Source: Limonium bicolor (taxonomy: Eukaryota; Streptophyta; Magnoliopsida; Caryophyllales; Plumbaginaceae). From it: 64,000 nt of DNA. The notes beneath the pieces were generated by a model. It did no database searches. It saw only the letters and a program-made list of their open reading frames with translations, and was not told where the DNA came from. The stretch lies in NCBI GenBank assembly GCA_023374045.1, contig CM041776.1:474723375-474787374 (forward strand), in the 5' to 3' direction. A program made the translations under genes and the position numbers. Shown here in pieces: positions 11,932-25,470 of the stretch; position 1 is the stretch's first letter; each line of letters begins with the position of its first letter.

Positions 11932-14900
11932 TGAAATACCCCGAACTTAAACATAAGGATTAAAATTAATCTCATATGTATTTAAGGGCCTAATGGTACC
12001 CAATTAATACTAGTAAGGAAAAATAAATCCAAAAGAAATAAATAAACGCTTAAAAAGCGGAAAACGCTAAATAAGCGTTAAGTAACCATAGGAGGTATGA
12101 GACCTCGGTTAGCGTGTTATATGGATTCTAAAGGTTTAATAAGACCTAAATAATATACGGGAACAACTCCCGAAGAAAACGGATCCAAATAATGTAAAAA
12201 CGCTAATAGAGCTTTAACGCACGTTTTTTCGAGAAAACCCGAAAACATGATTTTAAGTGGTCAAACGAACCCGTAAAAATTATAAATCATTAATAATAAT
12301 TATAAGCATTTATGGGAGCTTAGTGGTCAAAAAAATAAAGAAACGAGAAAATTCCGGAAAACGGGCCCGGTTAGTGAATAGTACCTAAACCGGGTAAAAA
12401 TGAGCGTTTTCTATGAAAGACGAAAAACGCTCCAAACAGTAGAATATGGGGCCGGTTTTAATGGGTAAATTAACCCCCACACACATGTAACTAGCTAACT
12501 AAATAAGAGAGCCAAAAGCAAAAAGTAATAAAGTAAAAATTACTTTACCCCCACTTACTCTCTCACCTCTCTTATTTCACTCATCTCTCTCCCATTTCTC
12601 CCTCTCTCATCGATTTCTCCCCCCTCTCTCCTCTGGTGTGGCGATTTCAAAGCTCCACAAGAGCTCCAATGGCAACCTCATCTTCTCCTCCTTGCTCTAC
12701 CTCTATTTGAGCTCCAATCACAAAAATAACTACATATTTGAACTCCTCTCACTCTCCTCTACACTTCCCTCTTTTCGGAATTTCAAAATGAGGAAGTTCA
12801 TTTTCGTGGGTATACCCCATTCAAAGAGAAAAGCACACCATTATGGAGCTTGGAGTCTCCTCTTTCCAACAAGGTAAAAATCTACATGAAAAACTCATGT
12901 CTCCACCATCTCCTTTCATAACCGATTTTTACCCATATGTAATGCCTTGTTTTCTCTCTCTCTTTTGAGCATAATATCAACCTTGCAAGGGTGGTGGATT
13001 CCCCTTCTTGAACCAAGGGCTAAAACCCCTTCTAAAACTCTCCAAAGGTAAACCCTAGAAATTTCATTTCAAACACTTCAAGGAATTGACATTAATTTAA
13101 GGGTTAGTATATTAATTGTAGTGTTTTGTGTTTATTGGGTGATGGGAATGGAGTTTGGCAACTCCATTCCCCCACATGGCCGATTTGGGAAAGAAAGGAA
13201 GAAGGAGGAGAAATGAGAAAGAAAGAAGGAATTATAAGCTCAAGGTAAGAGCTCTTTACTAATGTTAATTTTGATGCATTAGACTAATGGGAATGGGCAA
13301 ACTAACTAAAGAACCCAAAATCTTGCATTGGTATTGTAGTATTGGGAGTTCGAGTATTTGTGAGGAAGTTTGGGTATTTGTGAAATTAGTATGTGAATTG
13401 TAGGCCTTGGAGCCAAATGGTTGTGTATGAGTATTAGTATTGATGTTTGATGGAGTATTGGTGTATTAGGATGGATGTGTATTTGTTTGATTGCTGGTAG
13501 GACCCTTGTATGGGTGTGGCTAGTGTAGGAATGAATTTGGTGAGATTTGGTATGTGTGGCCAAGTAAGAAAAGTAGATGAACTATGGCCAAATTTTGGTA
13601 GGAATAGGTATATGTATGGATGACTTGGTAAATGGGAAAACTAAGGTGTGTATTGGAGTTAGTAGAGATGTTTAGTAGCTATAGAATGGTAGTGGTAGTA
13701 TGAGGAGTAAGAAGTATAAAATCTGTAGCAAGGTGTATTAATATGCATTGGAGAAGTTAGGAAAGATTAGTGTGTAAGAATGGGTAAAAAGAGTGTCAGA
13801 CTTGGGTATAGGTATTGCAATGGCTTGGAAATGTATTTGGAATGCTAATGGTGGCATTGGTTGAGAAGTAATGGATGGTAGAATGGAGTATGAAAATCTG
13901 TAGCGTAAGAGGAAAGAACACTATTGTAAGTGTTGAAAGAAAGTGAGAGAAATTGTGTATGTGGATTTAGAAATGAGTAAGGAATTGATGGATGAACTAA
14001 GGTGTATTAAGAGGCTTATTTAGTGGTAAAACATGTGGGATTAAGTGTAGGAATAATGGGGAAGTAATGGGTAAAAGAGAGGACTGAAAACAGAAACAAA
14101 AATGCAAATACTGGGCCGGACCGAACTTGCGACCGGACTTGCAAGTTCGGTCGAGCCCAGATTTACAAAGACGGGAATGCTTCTGGAATGGACCGAACTT
14201 GCGACCGGACTTGCAAGTTCGGTCGGACCAGAAAATTCTCCCGTCAGAAACCTTCTAGAATGGACCGAACTTGCGACCGGACTTGCAAGTTTGGTCGACC
14301 AGAAAAATTTCCGTCGAGTAAGCTACTGGAATGGACCGACCTTGTGACCGGACTTGCAAGGTTGGTCGGGCTAAAATTTTCACATACGAAACTTACTGGA
14401 ATGGACCGACCTTGGGACCAGACTTGCAAGGTCGGTCGGCCCTGTAATTCTCCAGCGTAATTCCTTACTGACTTGGACCGAACTTGCGACCGGACTTGCA
14501 AGTTCGGTCGAGTCAAAACTTGCAAAAAAAAAACTATAAGACTATGGTTAGTATATATATATATGTATATGTATACCCACCTATACATATGTGCATATAT
14601 ATGTAAGTATACCATTGTTAATCAATGAAAAGTAAGTAAATAAAATGTAAGTATAAGAATGTGAAGACTTTGTAAGTATGAGTTAGGAAGCGTAAGGGTA
14701 ACCGAATTAGATTGATGATAGTTAGATTAATTATTCGGTTGTATGTATATCATAGGATTTGAATTGTGAACACCGGAGGAACGTTGGGATACGAGTACAA
14801 CGGTAAAAGGTATGATTTCTTCATGCCCTGTATCCTAATCTGGTTACCCTGATTTGTGTGCTTATTTGATCACCTAATAAGATAAATGCATGAATCGGAC

Positions 14901-16220
14901 TATATTGCACTTACCTGTGCTTGTTTACATTGTTCTTGATATTTGTCTTGAACAATAGTTTCTATAATTCATGAAACATATGAATGATGATGATGTGTAT
15001 TGTAATTTGTAGTGTACTTGTATATTGCACCGTATTTTGTATGGATGTGTATATGAGCTTTGTATTGTATTATTGTGGCTTGAATGAATGACTTCTGCTA
15101 ATTCCTAACTACCTAACTCCTAACTTAAGTGAGTTAATTGGAATGAGTAGAAGTCCGATATAGTTTCGGCCACGCGTGAGGATGCGGAGTCACAAGAGGT
15201 TGGCTGCAATTCCTGACTCTTAAACTGGTCCGCGGCCCAAATCCCTTAAATGGGTAGCATCCCGGATTGGTGAGTCAAGTAAATCTCGGAGGTGGGACGG
15301 AGTAGTCCCCAGGGCCGGAGGTCCCAACGACTTAACTTGAGTAAGAGTAAGAGTAAGTAAGTATGGATCCGTAAGTATGTATGAGTATGTATGCGTATGT
15401 ATGAAGTAACGAGTAAAAGAGTAATCTCCACCCGATTAACCCGGGTGGACCAATGAAGCTAACAAGAACTGTATCTTGTGTATGTGTAACTCGGAAAAAG
15501 GTAAGTATGTATTGAATGGTTTATGTTGTACTTCTTGTATGTAATGAAGTGTATGTATGTGCATATGTCTTGCGTAATGTATTGAGATATTATGTATAAG
15601 AGCATGTATACATGTATGTTTGAAAGAAATCAACCGCATGTATTCGACCAAGTGGTCGGCGTACCCTCACTAGTACGCGGGGTATGCGGTTATCATGCTC
15701 GGCGAAAGCTGACCCCTTCGGGGGAACGTTTTTAGTGTGCAGGTACCCGAAGAGGATATGGTCAAGGCGCGAGACCGGTGACTACGTTGGATAGTAGCAG
15801 TAGAATGTAGAGGTGTACTGATTAGCACACCCTTGTACTTAGAGAGTAAGTAGTTGTGAGGAAGGGGTAGTGGTTAATCTCTTAATGAGTACATATGAAC
15901 TTGGAAGAAGCATTATAATTGTATAAGGATCCTAGTAGACTCGGTTAAGTATATTGTAATGTATGGATTATGGAGGAGTAAGTATTGAATGGAGCATTGT
16001 TGTATTTGGTTGATGAATGGAGTATGTATTATAGATGTGTAGTACTCGGGATTCCGATCCATCAGACCGATGTTGTATGTATTAGCAGTAGCCTTGTTAG
16101 TCACGTGGGTGACTAACGGCATTGTATCACCCACTGCATGTAAGTATGTATCCGCTGCATGACTCTGGAAGCACGAGGAGATTGGACGGTAATGATTGTA
16201 TTAATAGTAGGGGTGTTACA
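11932..16220 (+). mobile_element. Solo LTR D, 4.29 kb
   Basis: It begins TGAAATACCCCGAAC and ends GGGGTGTTACA, flanked on both sides by TTTAG (11927-11931 and 16221-16225). With no PBS, PPT or coding region, it is a solo LTR left by LTR-LTR recombination. In sense order it holds a GGGGCCGGTTTT box (12448-12459), a CT-rich leader (about 12545-12640), a splice-donor-like AAG/GTAAAA (12873/12874), the palindromic array (14108-14517), a hairpin CCCC-TTCG-GGGG (15713-15724) and an acceptor-like TGTGCAG (ends 15742). LTR C is its closest relative here, on the opposite strand. Confidence 0.95.
14108..14517. repeat. Tandem array of GACCGAACTTG...CAAGTTCGGTC hairpins
   Basis: Six diverged units, each about 70 bases and mostly starting at GGAATGGACCGA, carry two inverted half-sites (GACCGAACTTG and CAAGTTCGGTC) around CGACCGGA. 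Each unit can fold into a hairpin. The middle units vary to GACCTTG/CAAGGTCGG while keeping the pairing. Chance open frames across the array translate the repeat and are not genes. Confidence 0.9.
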
Positions 16221-16600
16221 TTTAGAATTATTGAGATCTTTTACAATGGATATCTATTTTAAGATGATGGTTTGGTTAATCCTTGCGTTAAGTGTGGTGG
16301 AGTCACTTGTGTCCAGGCTGACTGGAAATTATTTGGAGATGTGTGATAGTTTGGAACTTATGATGAGTCTTCATTGTCGATTGTTAATTGGTTAACAGCG
16401 TCTTGATTTGTAATAGTACAGAGTATATTAGTTATTGACCCATTGGTGGTCAATGAGTAACTGTAGTTTTGGTAATTGATTTGAGAGGTAATCAACTACT
16501 ATACAAAAAAAAACTTTTTTTTATGACGATTTGCGAGAGACTTATCCGGGATCACATGGTTGGTGTTATGTTTGAGAAAACAAAATGATACAATCATGGA
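16221..16600 (+). mobile_element. Internal region of element F, non-coding (right part)
   Basis: This continues the F interior after solo LTR D and stops where element E inserted at 16601. I see no coding motif. The five bases before E (ATGGA, 16596-16600) should be E's target-site duplication; the partner lies beyond the window. Confidence 0.5.
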
Positions 16601-17955
16601 TGTAACGCCCCTATTTAACATATTTATAGCGGAAATAAAATACTAAAGGCGACCAGATCATCGGGTTCCAAACACCCGGCACCAAACCTCACCAATTACA
16701 ACTTAAAGATTACAATTGTCACGACCTGAACCTCGAGAAAACTTAACAGAAATAAAACAGTAATAAAACACATAAACTCTCCAAACCTAATCCCTTCCCA
16801 ATCACTCGTTCTCTTCGTGGCCACCTGTAAAATAACTCGTACCTGCAAGATAAAACCAAGCAGCCCACCCCGAGAGGGGTGGGTCAGTTCCCTGGAGTGG
16901 AACTGATACGATCCTCCAAAAACAAACTTATAAAACAACTCTTAAATAAACAATAGCAGGAAACAATCACTTAAACCACACAGAGGAACAAGGCATTTCA
17001 CAAATCACCAAATCAAGATAACATGTTAAGAATTAAAAAATGAATAACAGAAAGGTAAAGTTAGTGAAACAAAACCACACCATGTGTTAGTGAACATCCA
17101 ACGCCTTAGTTAAACCCAATTCCCGTTAGGAGTAGAAAGACTCAGATAGTCACAAAGGACTAGGAATGATAAGATAGATCCAAGAACCAATGACTCGAGA
17201 GTGGAATAATTCAACTCGGAGAGATGGCCCCCACCGCCAAGTACGTCCTTTTAGGATAGGGGATATACAGCCCCTCACTGTCTACAACGTCCCTTTTGGG
17301 ACAGGGGATATACAGCCCCTCACTGTCTACAACGTCCCTTTTGGGACAGGGGATATACAGCCTATCACTGTTACCATTGAAGACGCGCGCACGTCGAAAC
17401 ATCAAGACCCAGCTCATTGATGAAACGATATCCAGAGTCAAAAGAAGAATTTACCAAAATTGACCTTTTCCAAATTCCCACCAGATCACTAACTACCTAG
17501 AGCAATACCAAAACACTCAGTCCTACAGAGTGCAGATGCGTAAACCCTAAGCAGTTAATGTCTAATGGAACAACCAAATAGAAGGAACCAATACCCATGT
17601 AAGTTTCACATTCAAGGCTCAGTTAGTCACACAAGCTGAGTTAGTCACACAACCATTTCCTTTTAGAAATTCCTCTTAAACCCAGTTAGCGTTTGTCAAA
17701 AACATCCCATAAGTCAATCAGCAAAAGTATCGGAGTATGAGAAATCGTACCTGGTATGTGAAGAACAATAAATAACTCGAATAAGTGATTCCCCAATAGT
17801 AACCTATAATTAAGGTGTTCCAAGTGTCGATTAGTTAAGGGACTTATAAACTAAACAACCTTCTTTTCTTACTGATTAATAGTTCCAGGTTTACCATTAT
17901 TCTCTTACAAAGATTTGGGCTTGACTCGTTAACTGAATCCTTTTCTAGGCCCATT
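16601..17955 (-). mobile_element. 3' LTR of element E, first segment
   Basis: It starts TGTAACGCCCC on the plus strand and matches 59975-61310 nearly base for base. It contains the leader hairpin CCCACCCC-GAGA-GGGGTGGG (16864-16883), an acceptor-like TTGCAG in sense (intron side ends at 16843) and the 44-bp tandem repeats. It breaks off at CCATT, the target duplicated by element A. Confidence 0.95.
17246..17370. repeat. 44-bp tandem repeats with internal palindromes (E LTR)
   Basis: About three units contain GTCCCTTTTGGGAC (palindromic) and GGGGATATACAGCCCCT (imperfectly palindromic), then CACTGTCTACAAC. The same array is at 60608-60735 in the other LTR, with small indels. Confidence 0.95.
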
Positions 17956-19581
17956 TGTAACACCCCTACTACGCACATAACATTACTTGAAATCGCAGCG
18001 GAATTTAAACAACTAAACAGTAACTAAACGATTGGTGCTACAACGCCGTCAACCACCCACGTGGTTAACAAGGCTGAATAAATACAAGTGTACCGGTCTG
18101 ATGATCAGACTCCCGAGCATAAAACTAATAACCATATATACATTAACATAATACCGAGTATTTACTTACATCCTTTACTGTATACTGTCACTGTAAACTG
18201 TTCACAACCAAAATATATAACGCCACGGGACCACAGGCGCATCCCAGGCCAACATCCAAAAGTAATCAAAAGTAAACCTGCATCCTAGAATCTAAAGCCA
18301 TTCCGCTTCTTCGATCCTCATCCTGCAGTAAAAGAAATATGGAGCCCCCGAGGGGGGGTCAGCAACCCTTGGCTGGTATGGTTAACGCGCAGCCCATCGG
18401 CTACCGGGATGCGCGCAACTAATTGTCATGATGACATGGCATTCATTTTAAAACACACAACTTATACATATATATCATAACATGGGTATTGTACACAACA
18501 TCACACACATCACACAAGAACAATTCCTTTTAGGAAGAGAACCAACACAGTTAGTCCCCATAGAGAGCCTAGAGAATGTTGCCATGCTCATGCTAGGCTC
18601 GTTACATAACTCGTTACCGTCCTGTTAGATTGAACGGATAACTTAACACAAGGTGCCTCGGATATAGTGATCCCAGCCCACCGAAATAACACATAGTATG
18701 CCCCTGTGGCCCGACGTGAGTCAGTAAAATAGCCTTGGTTAAGCTAAAGGGAAGGTTGGAAACCAAATTGGAAAACAACCATAACATACAAAGAGAATCA
18801 AACCGGTTATGACATCGACTCCCATACTCACACGCGTGGCCGGAACAGACCGGACTCCTCACTTCCCTCGTTAGCACTTGTTAGCAGTTCATTATTGAAC
18901 TCAATACACAAATCACCATAATAGGTCAAGTCTTGTTAGACACACACAAGGGAAGAGAGAGTCATACTTAACAACATAATAATATTTAACAACTGTAAAC
19001 TCTTTACATGGTTTAATCTTACAAAGTCATAAACACACAGAAAAACAAACACAACAAGCCGGTGTAAACCGGTAGGCAACAGACTGCAAGAAAACCATAC
19101 CTTGGTCCTTGCCTCGATTTGTTTTCCACCGTAGGTCACTCCTATACATGATTCAAGAATGTCGGTTAATTAACTTACTTAACTTCAAATTTACTAAGTG
19201 TTTAACATGATTATTTGACATGTTTAAATGTCTAACTTACCCTAGGTTACCTTCATTATACCCCCTAGGGTTAACTACATAAGTCACATTCATTTCTGTT
19301 TTTTTTTTACAAGTTTTGGTCTGACCGACCTTACCAACCGACCTTACACAAGGTCGGTCCATTCCAGAACATATTCCCGTCAAAAATTTCTACTCCGACC
19401 GACCTTGTAAGTTCGGTCGCATGTTCGGTCCATTCCCGAGAGTTTCTTCCCTTTGAAAATTCAGCCCGACCGAACTTGCCAAGTCCGGTCCCGTGTTCGG
19501 TCGATTCCAGAAACTTAATCCATACACAAAATACAAGCCCGACCGACCTTGCAAGTCCGGTCCCCAAGGTCGGTCCATTCC
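17956..19581 (-). mobile_element. 3' LTR of element A, first segment
   Basis: It starts TGTAACACCCCTACTACGC and is a close match of 46889-48501. It includes the C/G leader hairpin (18345-18356), an acceptor-like CTGCAG in sense (intron side ends at 18323), and palindromic CCGACCTT/AAGGTCGG repeats from 19320 to 19575. It is interrupted at ATTCC by element B. Confidence 0.95.
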
Positions 19582-22500
19582 TGTAACACCCCATCCAACA
19601 ACAAACACATAATAACAATCTGCAGCGGAAACCCAACTCATCACATTACTTATTCCAATGGTGTTACACGCCGTTAACCACCCACGTGGCTAACAAGGCT
19701 AATACATGTACATTTGTATCGGTCTGATGGACTAGATTCCCGAGCAACTATACAATACATTCCTCATTCCATCTTCAACATTTATTATATACATACATTT
19801 CCCCTGTACCGAGTATTTGCAAACTACTGCCGATAACAACTTCGGTCTTACTACGCCTATCATACTCACGCCATTTAAATGGCTACCCATGCGTAAACAT
19901 CTGCCCCGTCCTACTCTCGAACGGTTTCCAGCTCCTTGTACCTGAAATAGAAAAGGAGAGAAAGGGTGGCCCCCAAGGGGCTCAGCACCTTTGCTGGTAT
20001 GGTAATCCCGCAGCCCGCATGCTACCGGGCCACGCACAACTAATTGTCGTCTTAGCATGCAGTTGATTATATTTAAATCATGCATACAAGCCATAACCAT
20101 ACAACACATAGCATTTCGCCTCAATGGGCTCAACCTATAACCAGAACATCCACACTTAACCAACCATCCAATGATTCCTTAAACCCTAGAGTGGCTCTCC
20201 TCTAAACGGAGCTACTTCCTTAACGAACGACGTGTACCCATCAATCGGGTTATCCTTAAACGCCTCTTGTCACAAACTGGGATTCATTTCCATGATCCAC
20301 ACATTCCATAACATACAACATATCTCATTCCTTATATGACAAACATAACAACCTTTCTGGTTTCGACACACACATGATACATAACCATCATTCTAAACAT
20401 CCAATATGTATATATATATACCATAGCATCGCAAGGGAACTTGCATAGCCCCGTAACATTACATAACACCATAAAATCGGTTCTCACAAGGAACCTTCCA
20501 TCATAGTTAGTCCATACCATGAGCATAGAGATTGTTGCCAAACTCATACCAAGCTCGTTAATTACCTCATCACCATCCTGTTATTTGAACGGTTGACTTA
20601 ATCCCAAGGTGTGTCGGATATAGTGATCCCAAGCACACCAAACAACACAGTATGCCCCTATGGCCCGACGTGAGTCAGTAAACTAGCTTTGGATAAGCTA
20701 AGGGAAGGTTGAAACCAAATTGGAATACCACCTAAACATACACCAAGGGAGCCGAACTGGATATGATAACGACCCCCATCCATCACACGCGTGGCCGGAA
20801 CAACCGGACTCCTCACCCCCCATTAGCCCATAGACTCATATAAATAAGTAGTTAGAGATCCATTATGGAGCCTACCACAACCACACACACATACGGTATC
20901 ATAACCGAGTTAAGCACACAAGGGAGGAGAGTCATACATTCACATACAAACATCACGCACAAACATCACATAACCAACTCACGCATAGCCGTGGTTAGAA
21001 CGTTCCTTAAGTCGGAAACGTTGTTACCGGATACCGTTCTCCTACGTTTACCTAATAGAGGTTAACTAGCCCTTCAAGCGCATTCGAGGTTACCGGTATC
21101 GGCACGTAAACATACAATGACAATAACGACTGTAAACTCGTTTCATGATTTATCTCATAACGTGGCAAACATACAGAAGAACACATTGGCATACAAGCCG
21201 GTGTAATCCGTTAGGACACAGGTTGCAAGAAAACCATACCTGTCACCGGAGTCCACTTTACCACGTCCACTTATGTTCCTCGAGTGATTCTCGAACAACT
21301 GTTAACATCACATGTGTTTTCATTAACATCGGGGTTTGCTTGATTATTTAATGTCAATGCTTAATTTTTCCCCGTTAACTTAGTTACATAACTTAACATT
21401 ATTAACTTGTTTTACCCTCACATTTTAATACAACTTTTCACCCACCTAGTTGCCATTTAAACTCACCTAACATGTCCTTAACAACCTTATGGCATCATTA
21501 CCTATCAATCCCCATCATCTCGTACCATTTCATAACCTTAGACCATGTTTTTGGTCCGACCGACCCACCGTCCGACCCACAACTGGGTCGGTCCATTACA
21601 GAACCCTTTTTACTTCCTTACAAACATACCCGTCCGACCCACGTCCGACCCACCATTCTGGGTCGGTCCATGTGCGAACATTTTCCTTCCTTTGAAACTT
21701 GACCGACCGACCCATGTCCGACCCACCCTTTTGGGTCGGACCGTTACCGAACACTTCCCTAACATCTAACAGAGGCTCGACCGACCCAAAAACTGGGTCG
21801 GCCCCTGGGTCGGTCGCCTCCTAAACTTACCCAAACTTTGCCAAATCTTCTCCAAACTTCTCCTAAGACCTCTTAATGTGTTCTAACATCCTTTGGCACT
21901 TCAAACACACCCTTAAAATATTCTTAAACACTCACAAAACTATTTTTCCTAATTCCTTAAACCTTTACTTATATTTCCACAAAATTCCTAACACTTACAA
22001 TGTTTTCTCCTTATGATTTCTAGGTGGCATTTCACCTATAATGACCACAATACCAAGGTGTTTCCTCTACACCTTATCATCATCTCTCAACTTCTTTTCT
22101 TACTAACTAAATCTCCTTTTCACAACTTCTTAAAACTCCTTACTCAAAACCTTACCTAAACATCATTTATTCTTTGAACACCAACATTACCTAAACCTTA
22201 AACAAACTCCTCCAAGACTTAAATACATCTTAAGAACACCCATAGATTTCTAATACTTCCAAGATAATGCCTAAATCCTTATAGCACCTTAGTACACCTT
22301 AATACATGTTTTCTTCTCAAGTAAACATTCATTCACCTTTAATCCTTCCTAGTTCACCAAAACTCACTTACCACACTTAGAACTTCTTACACATTTCCCA
22401 AATTTGGCCATAGCTTCTCTAGTATATACCCACATCCAAACATTTAGGTTTTTACCTTATTTCATCCAAGAACACCTAAAATCCATCAACCACATTTTAT

Positions 22501-24253
22501 ACACAAACTTCACACATTAAGCACTACATCACAATATAGTGCATAACTTAAATTGCTTGGCACTTAGGCCCTTAAATGCATGGCTCTTAGGCCCTTAAAT
22601 TGCATAAACCTTAAACACTGAATTTCCCACATAATAATGCCTTTGACCTGCAAATACACCCAACAATACATATTCCTTTAATAAACTCCTTGAGAGCATT
22701 TTACTAGCTCATTTACCATTTGCTCTTTAGGTAGTTTTAACAAGCATTATAAGCTTATTTCTCCTAAGGCATTAAACCACATTGAGATAGCTTGTTTACC
22801 TCTTTCCTCACAAATTTCTTTCTTGTTTCCTTGTAAACCGGTAAGGCATTTCCTTCCTTGTCAACAACTAAGCAATATACCAACATTGAAATGAGTATAT
22901 AAGCTTTAAGCTTTATCTCATTGTAAACCCTAGTTACATATATTATCTTAAGGTATTAACATGATTGTTTTACCTTGGAATGGAAAAGAGCTTGAATATA
23001 TATCAAGAGGGACTCCTCCTAGTCCATGAAAGCTTGGAATGAAGCTAGAACAAGGCAATATAATGACTCCATTAAGAGTGATTTTCGGACATGACAAAAC
23101 ATGAAGGAAATGTCATTTTTCTTTGAGTTTCCTTACCTTGAAGCAAAGGAGAACAAGAATATGTGGAAAGGTGAGCTCTAGCTCCTCCCATGGTGATTCC
23201 TCTTGGCACCGAAATGGAGCTCTTGGGATTTTGAAAGGATAGAATTGAAGAGCTTGATGAGAGGAAGAGAATGGTGGTGTTTGTTTTTGATTTGGTTAAG
23301 TGAGCTAGGTTTTACAAGTGGTCAAAGATGGAAAACAATGGTGATGTTGGTGTTGCTGTAGCAGCTCGTAAAAGAGAGCAAGAAGGGAGGTTGGAGGCGT
23401 GTGAAGTGAAGGAGGAAAGGAGAAATGAAGATAGAACTTGCTTTAGCAAGATATTTGTATTAAAAGGTAACTTTCTCCTTTTTACCTTCCTACCCTTCCT
23501 TTCCTTATTTGATCTTTACATGTTGGTGACTCACCTTGATAAAACCGGCCCCCATACACTACCTAGGGTATTTTAGACTTTATTAGTCAATTGTCTCACT
23601 TATAACATTATATGTTACAAACTAGTTATAAAAATCACTATTCACCAATAACAAGGCACATAGAAGTGAAATTTTTGATTTCCCATTGATATAGCCACCC
23701 AGATGTGATACTATATAGTACACATGTTAATTAAAGAGTAATGATGGACATTTAGCCATTCAAAACTCATTTACAAGACAATTTTTCAAAAACGTGCTTT
23801 AAGACTCCTTAAAGCACATTTTGTGTTTTAACTTGTTTTCAAGCTTGGTTTTCTTTGGTAATTGATTTAATATGTTCATTAACATATTTATAAAGTATAG
23901 GTATGACCATTAGGTCTTATACACATTTATCCCAAGCTTAGAGCACATTTTTGCTCTTATTGACCTTAAGGTATTTATTTGTGTTTTGTTTGGTTTCATT
24001 GTCTACCAAAGTTTCCTAAGGACTTAATTAGCCTTATAAAGTCATAATTAAACATTATCAAGTCTTGGTAGGCTCTCTGGGTCCTAACCAAGTTCACTCA
24101 TGGCTTAGAGCATGTTTTTGCTCATACCGTGTCTTAGTGTTTTACTGTGTTTACCATGGTTTAAATGATTCATTTATGTTTCTAAGGCACTTCTTAGCCC
24201 TTAAATACCATAGTTTAACATTTACACAACATACTAAGGTTTGGGGTATTTCA
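19582..24253 (-). mobile_element. 3' LTR of element B
   Basis: TGTAACACCCCATCC to GGGGTATTTCA on the plus strand. It contains a hairpin (19969-19981), an acceptor-like TTTCAG in sense (intron side ends at 19942), a GACCCA/TGGGTC palindrome array (21550-21815) and a GCN4-like TGACTCA (23527-23533) beside the AAAACCGGCCCCC box (23541-23553). I consider open frames inside it fortuitous, although several recur in both LTR copies because the copies are nearly identical. Confidence 0.95.
21550..21815. repeat. Palindromic GACCCA/TGGGTCGG array, B LTR
   Basis: About five units of the form GTCCGACC-GACCCA...TGGGTCGGTCC give nested inverted pairs. The same array lies at 30970-31235 in the second LTR. 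It is the family-B version of the hairpin array in LTRs D, C and A. Confidence 0.9.
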
Positions 24254-24290
24254 ATCTACCCCCCTTAAAAGAACTTCGTCCTCGAAGTTC
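24254..24290 (-). promoter_or_regulatory. Polypurine tract 1 and adjacent hairpin, element B
   Basis: The plus-strand TCTACCCCCCTTAAAAG abuts the LTR; in sense it is a polypurine tract priming plus-strand DNA. Next to it are the inverted arms GAACTTCG (24271-24278) and CGAAGTTC (24283-24290) around TCCT. Confidence 0.9.
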
Positions 24291-25470
24291 ACATTTCCTC
24301 GCATCATTGGATTAGAATACGGGAATTACTTATAGCCATAAAACTTCCATTACCAACCACCCTTTACATCCAACCTCGGACTTAATGGTCCGGGCAACAT
24401 ATCCACATCATTTGAACACATAGGTCCCCATAACATAACAGTCTTTAGACACATAGGTCTATGTAACACCACACATTTAGACTCATAGGCCTTGATAGTA
24501 TACACTTTAGGAAATACAAGTCAAAACAACATTCATTATACATACCACACAACATGTCAGAGCATGTATAGCAATCAAAAATATCCTTGGTATACACTAT
24601 GATCCCGCAGAACCCGGTCGCGATGGACGCCTTCCGTCCCCGTGCCTTTGGGAACTTAAAACAATCACTTACATTTAAAATTTTCCTTGTGAGGTTAAGT
24701 ATAAGAAGATCTTTTATTCAAAATATTAATCGATTGTTTGAAAACACCAATTGAAAATCCTTTTGAAAACACCACACAACTCCAAGTCCGATTTATGCTC
24801 TTTGTATTTTTCTTAATATGGTTGTTTGTGACCACTTACAGGGAGCTTCACGAGTCATCCAACCCTGATGTGATCAGCATCAGTGTTGAACTATCTTTCC
24901 ACCCCAATTTGTGTTCAGCTTCCCTTGATCTCATGATAATCAAGTTCCACCTCCCACTTCATTTTCAACCAACAACTAATTCAAACATGCCCCATTTTCT
25001 ATCTTTAAATCCTTCTAGTCATAATCATTACATCTCCAAGGGATAGAACTCCGTCTATCAATCATCACCCAAATCCAACTTAATTCGAGTTACCTAGGGA
25101 ATTTAATTCTCACTAGGTTCTATGTCGGTCTCATATCCCTTCATAAATCACAACACTGTATATATATACATATATTTTTTTTTATCAAAATACAATACAT
25201 GGTTTATATTTATGCACCATCGGGGTTTTAGATCCCGGGAGTTTCTTTACTCCCTTCCACTTGTACTCTCACACACCACTGTTAACAAAATAAACACACT
25301 TCCCACAATGGTATTCGCATCCTCTGTGCGCAATTACCACAATTTACCCACAAATAAATGCGTATGTTTATATAACACACGCGCCAACCATCATAACAAA
25401 TCATTTTGTGCTATGCACAACCTAGTTCACGTACGCTTGTACGGTAAAACACACTAAGTGGTTTTGCGCT

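Noticed and set aside
14102..14460. Overlapping open frames translating a repeated 'ATGLASSVG'-like peptide
   Set aside because: They are translations of the palindromic DNA array, present in several frames and both strands, with no conserved start or domain.
23328..23576. An 82-codon frame found in both LTRs of element B (also 32746-32985)
   Set aside because: It is repeated only because the LTRs are near-identical. It runs antisense to the element, has no domain, and the copies already differ at the end by an indel.
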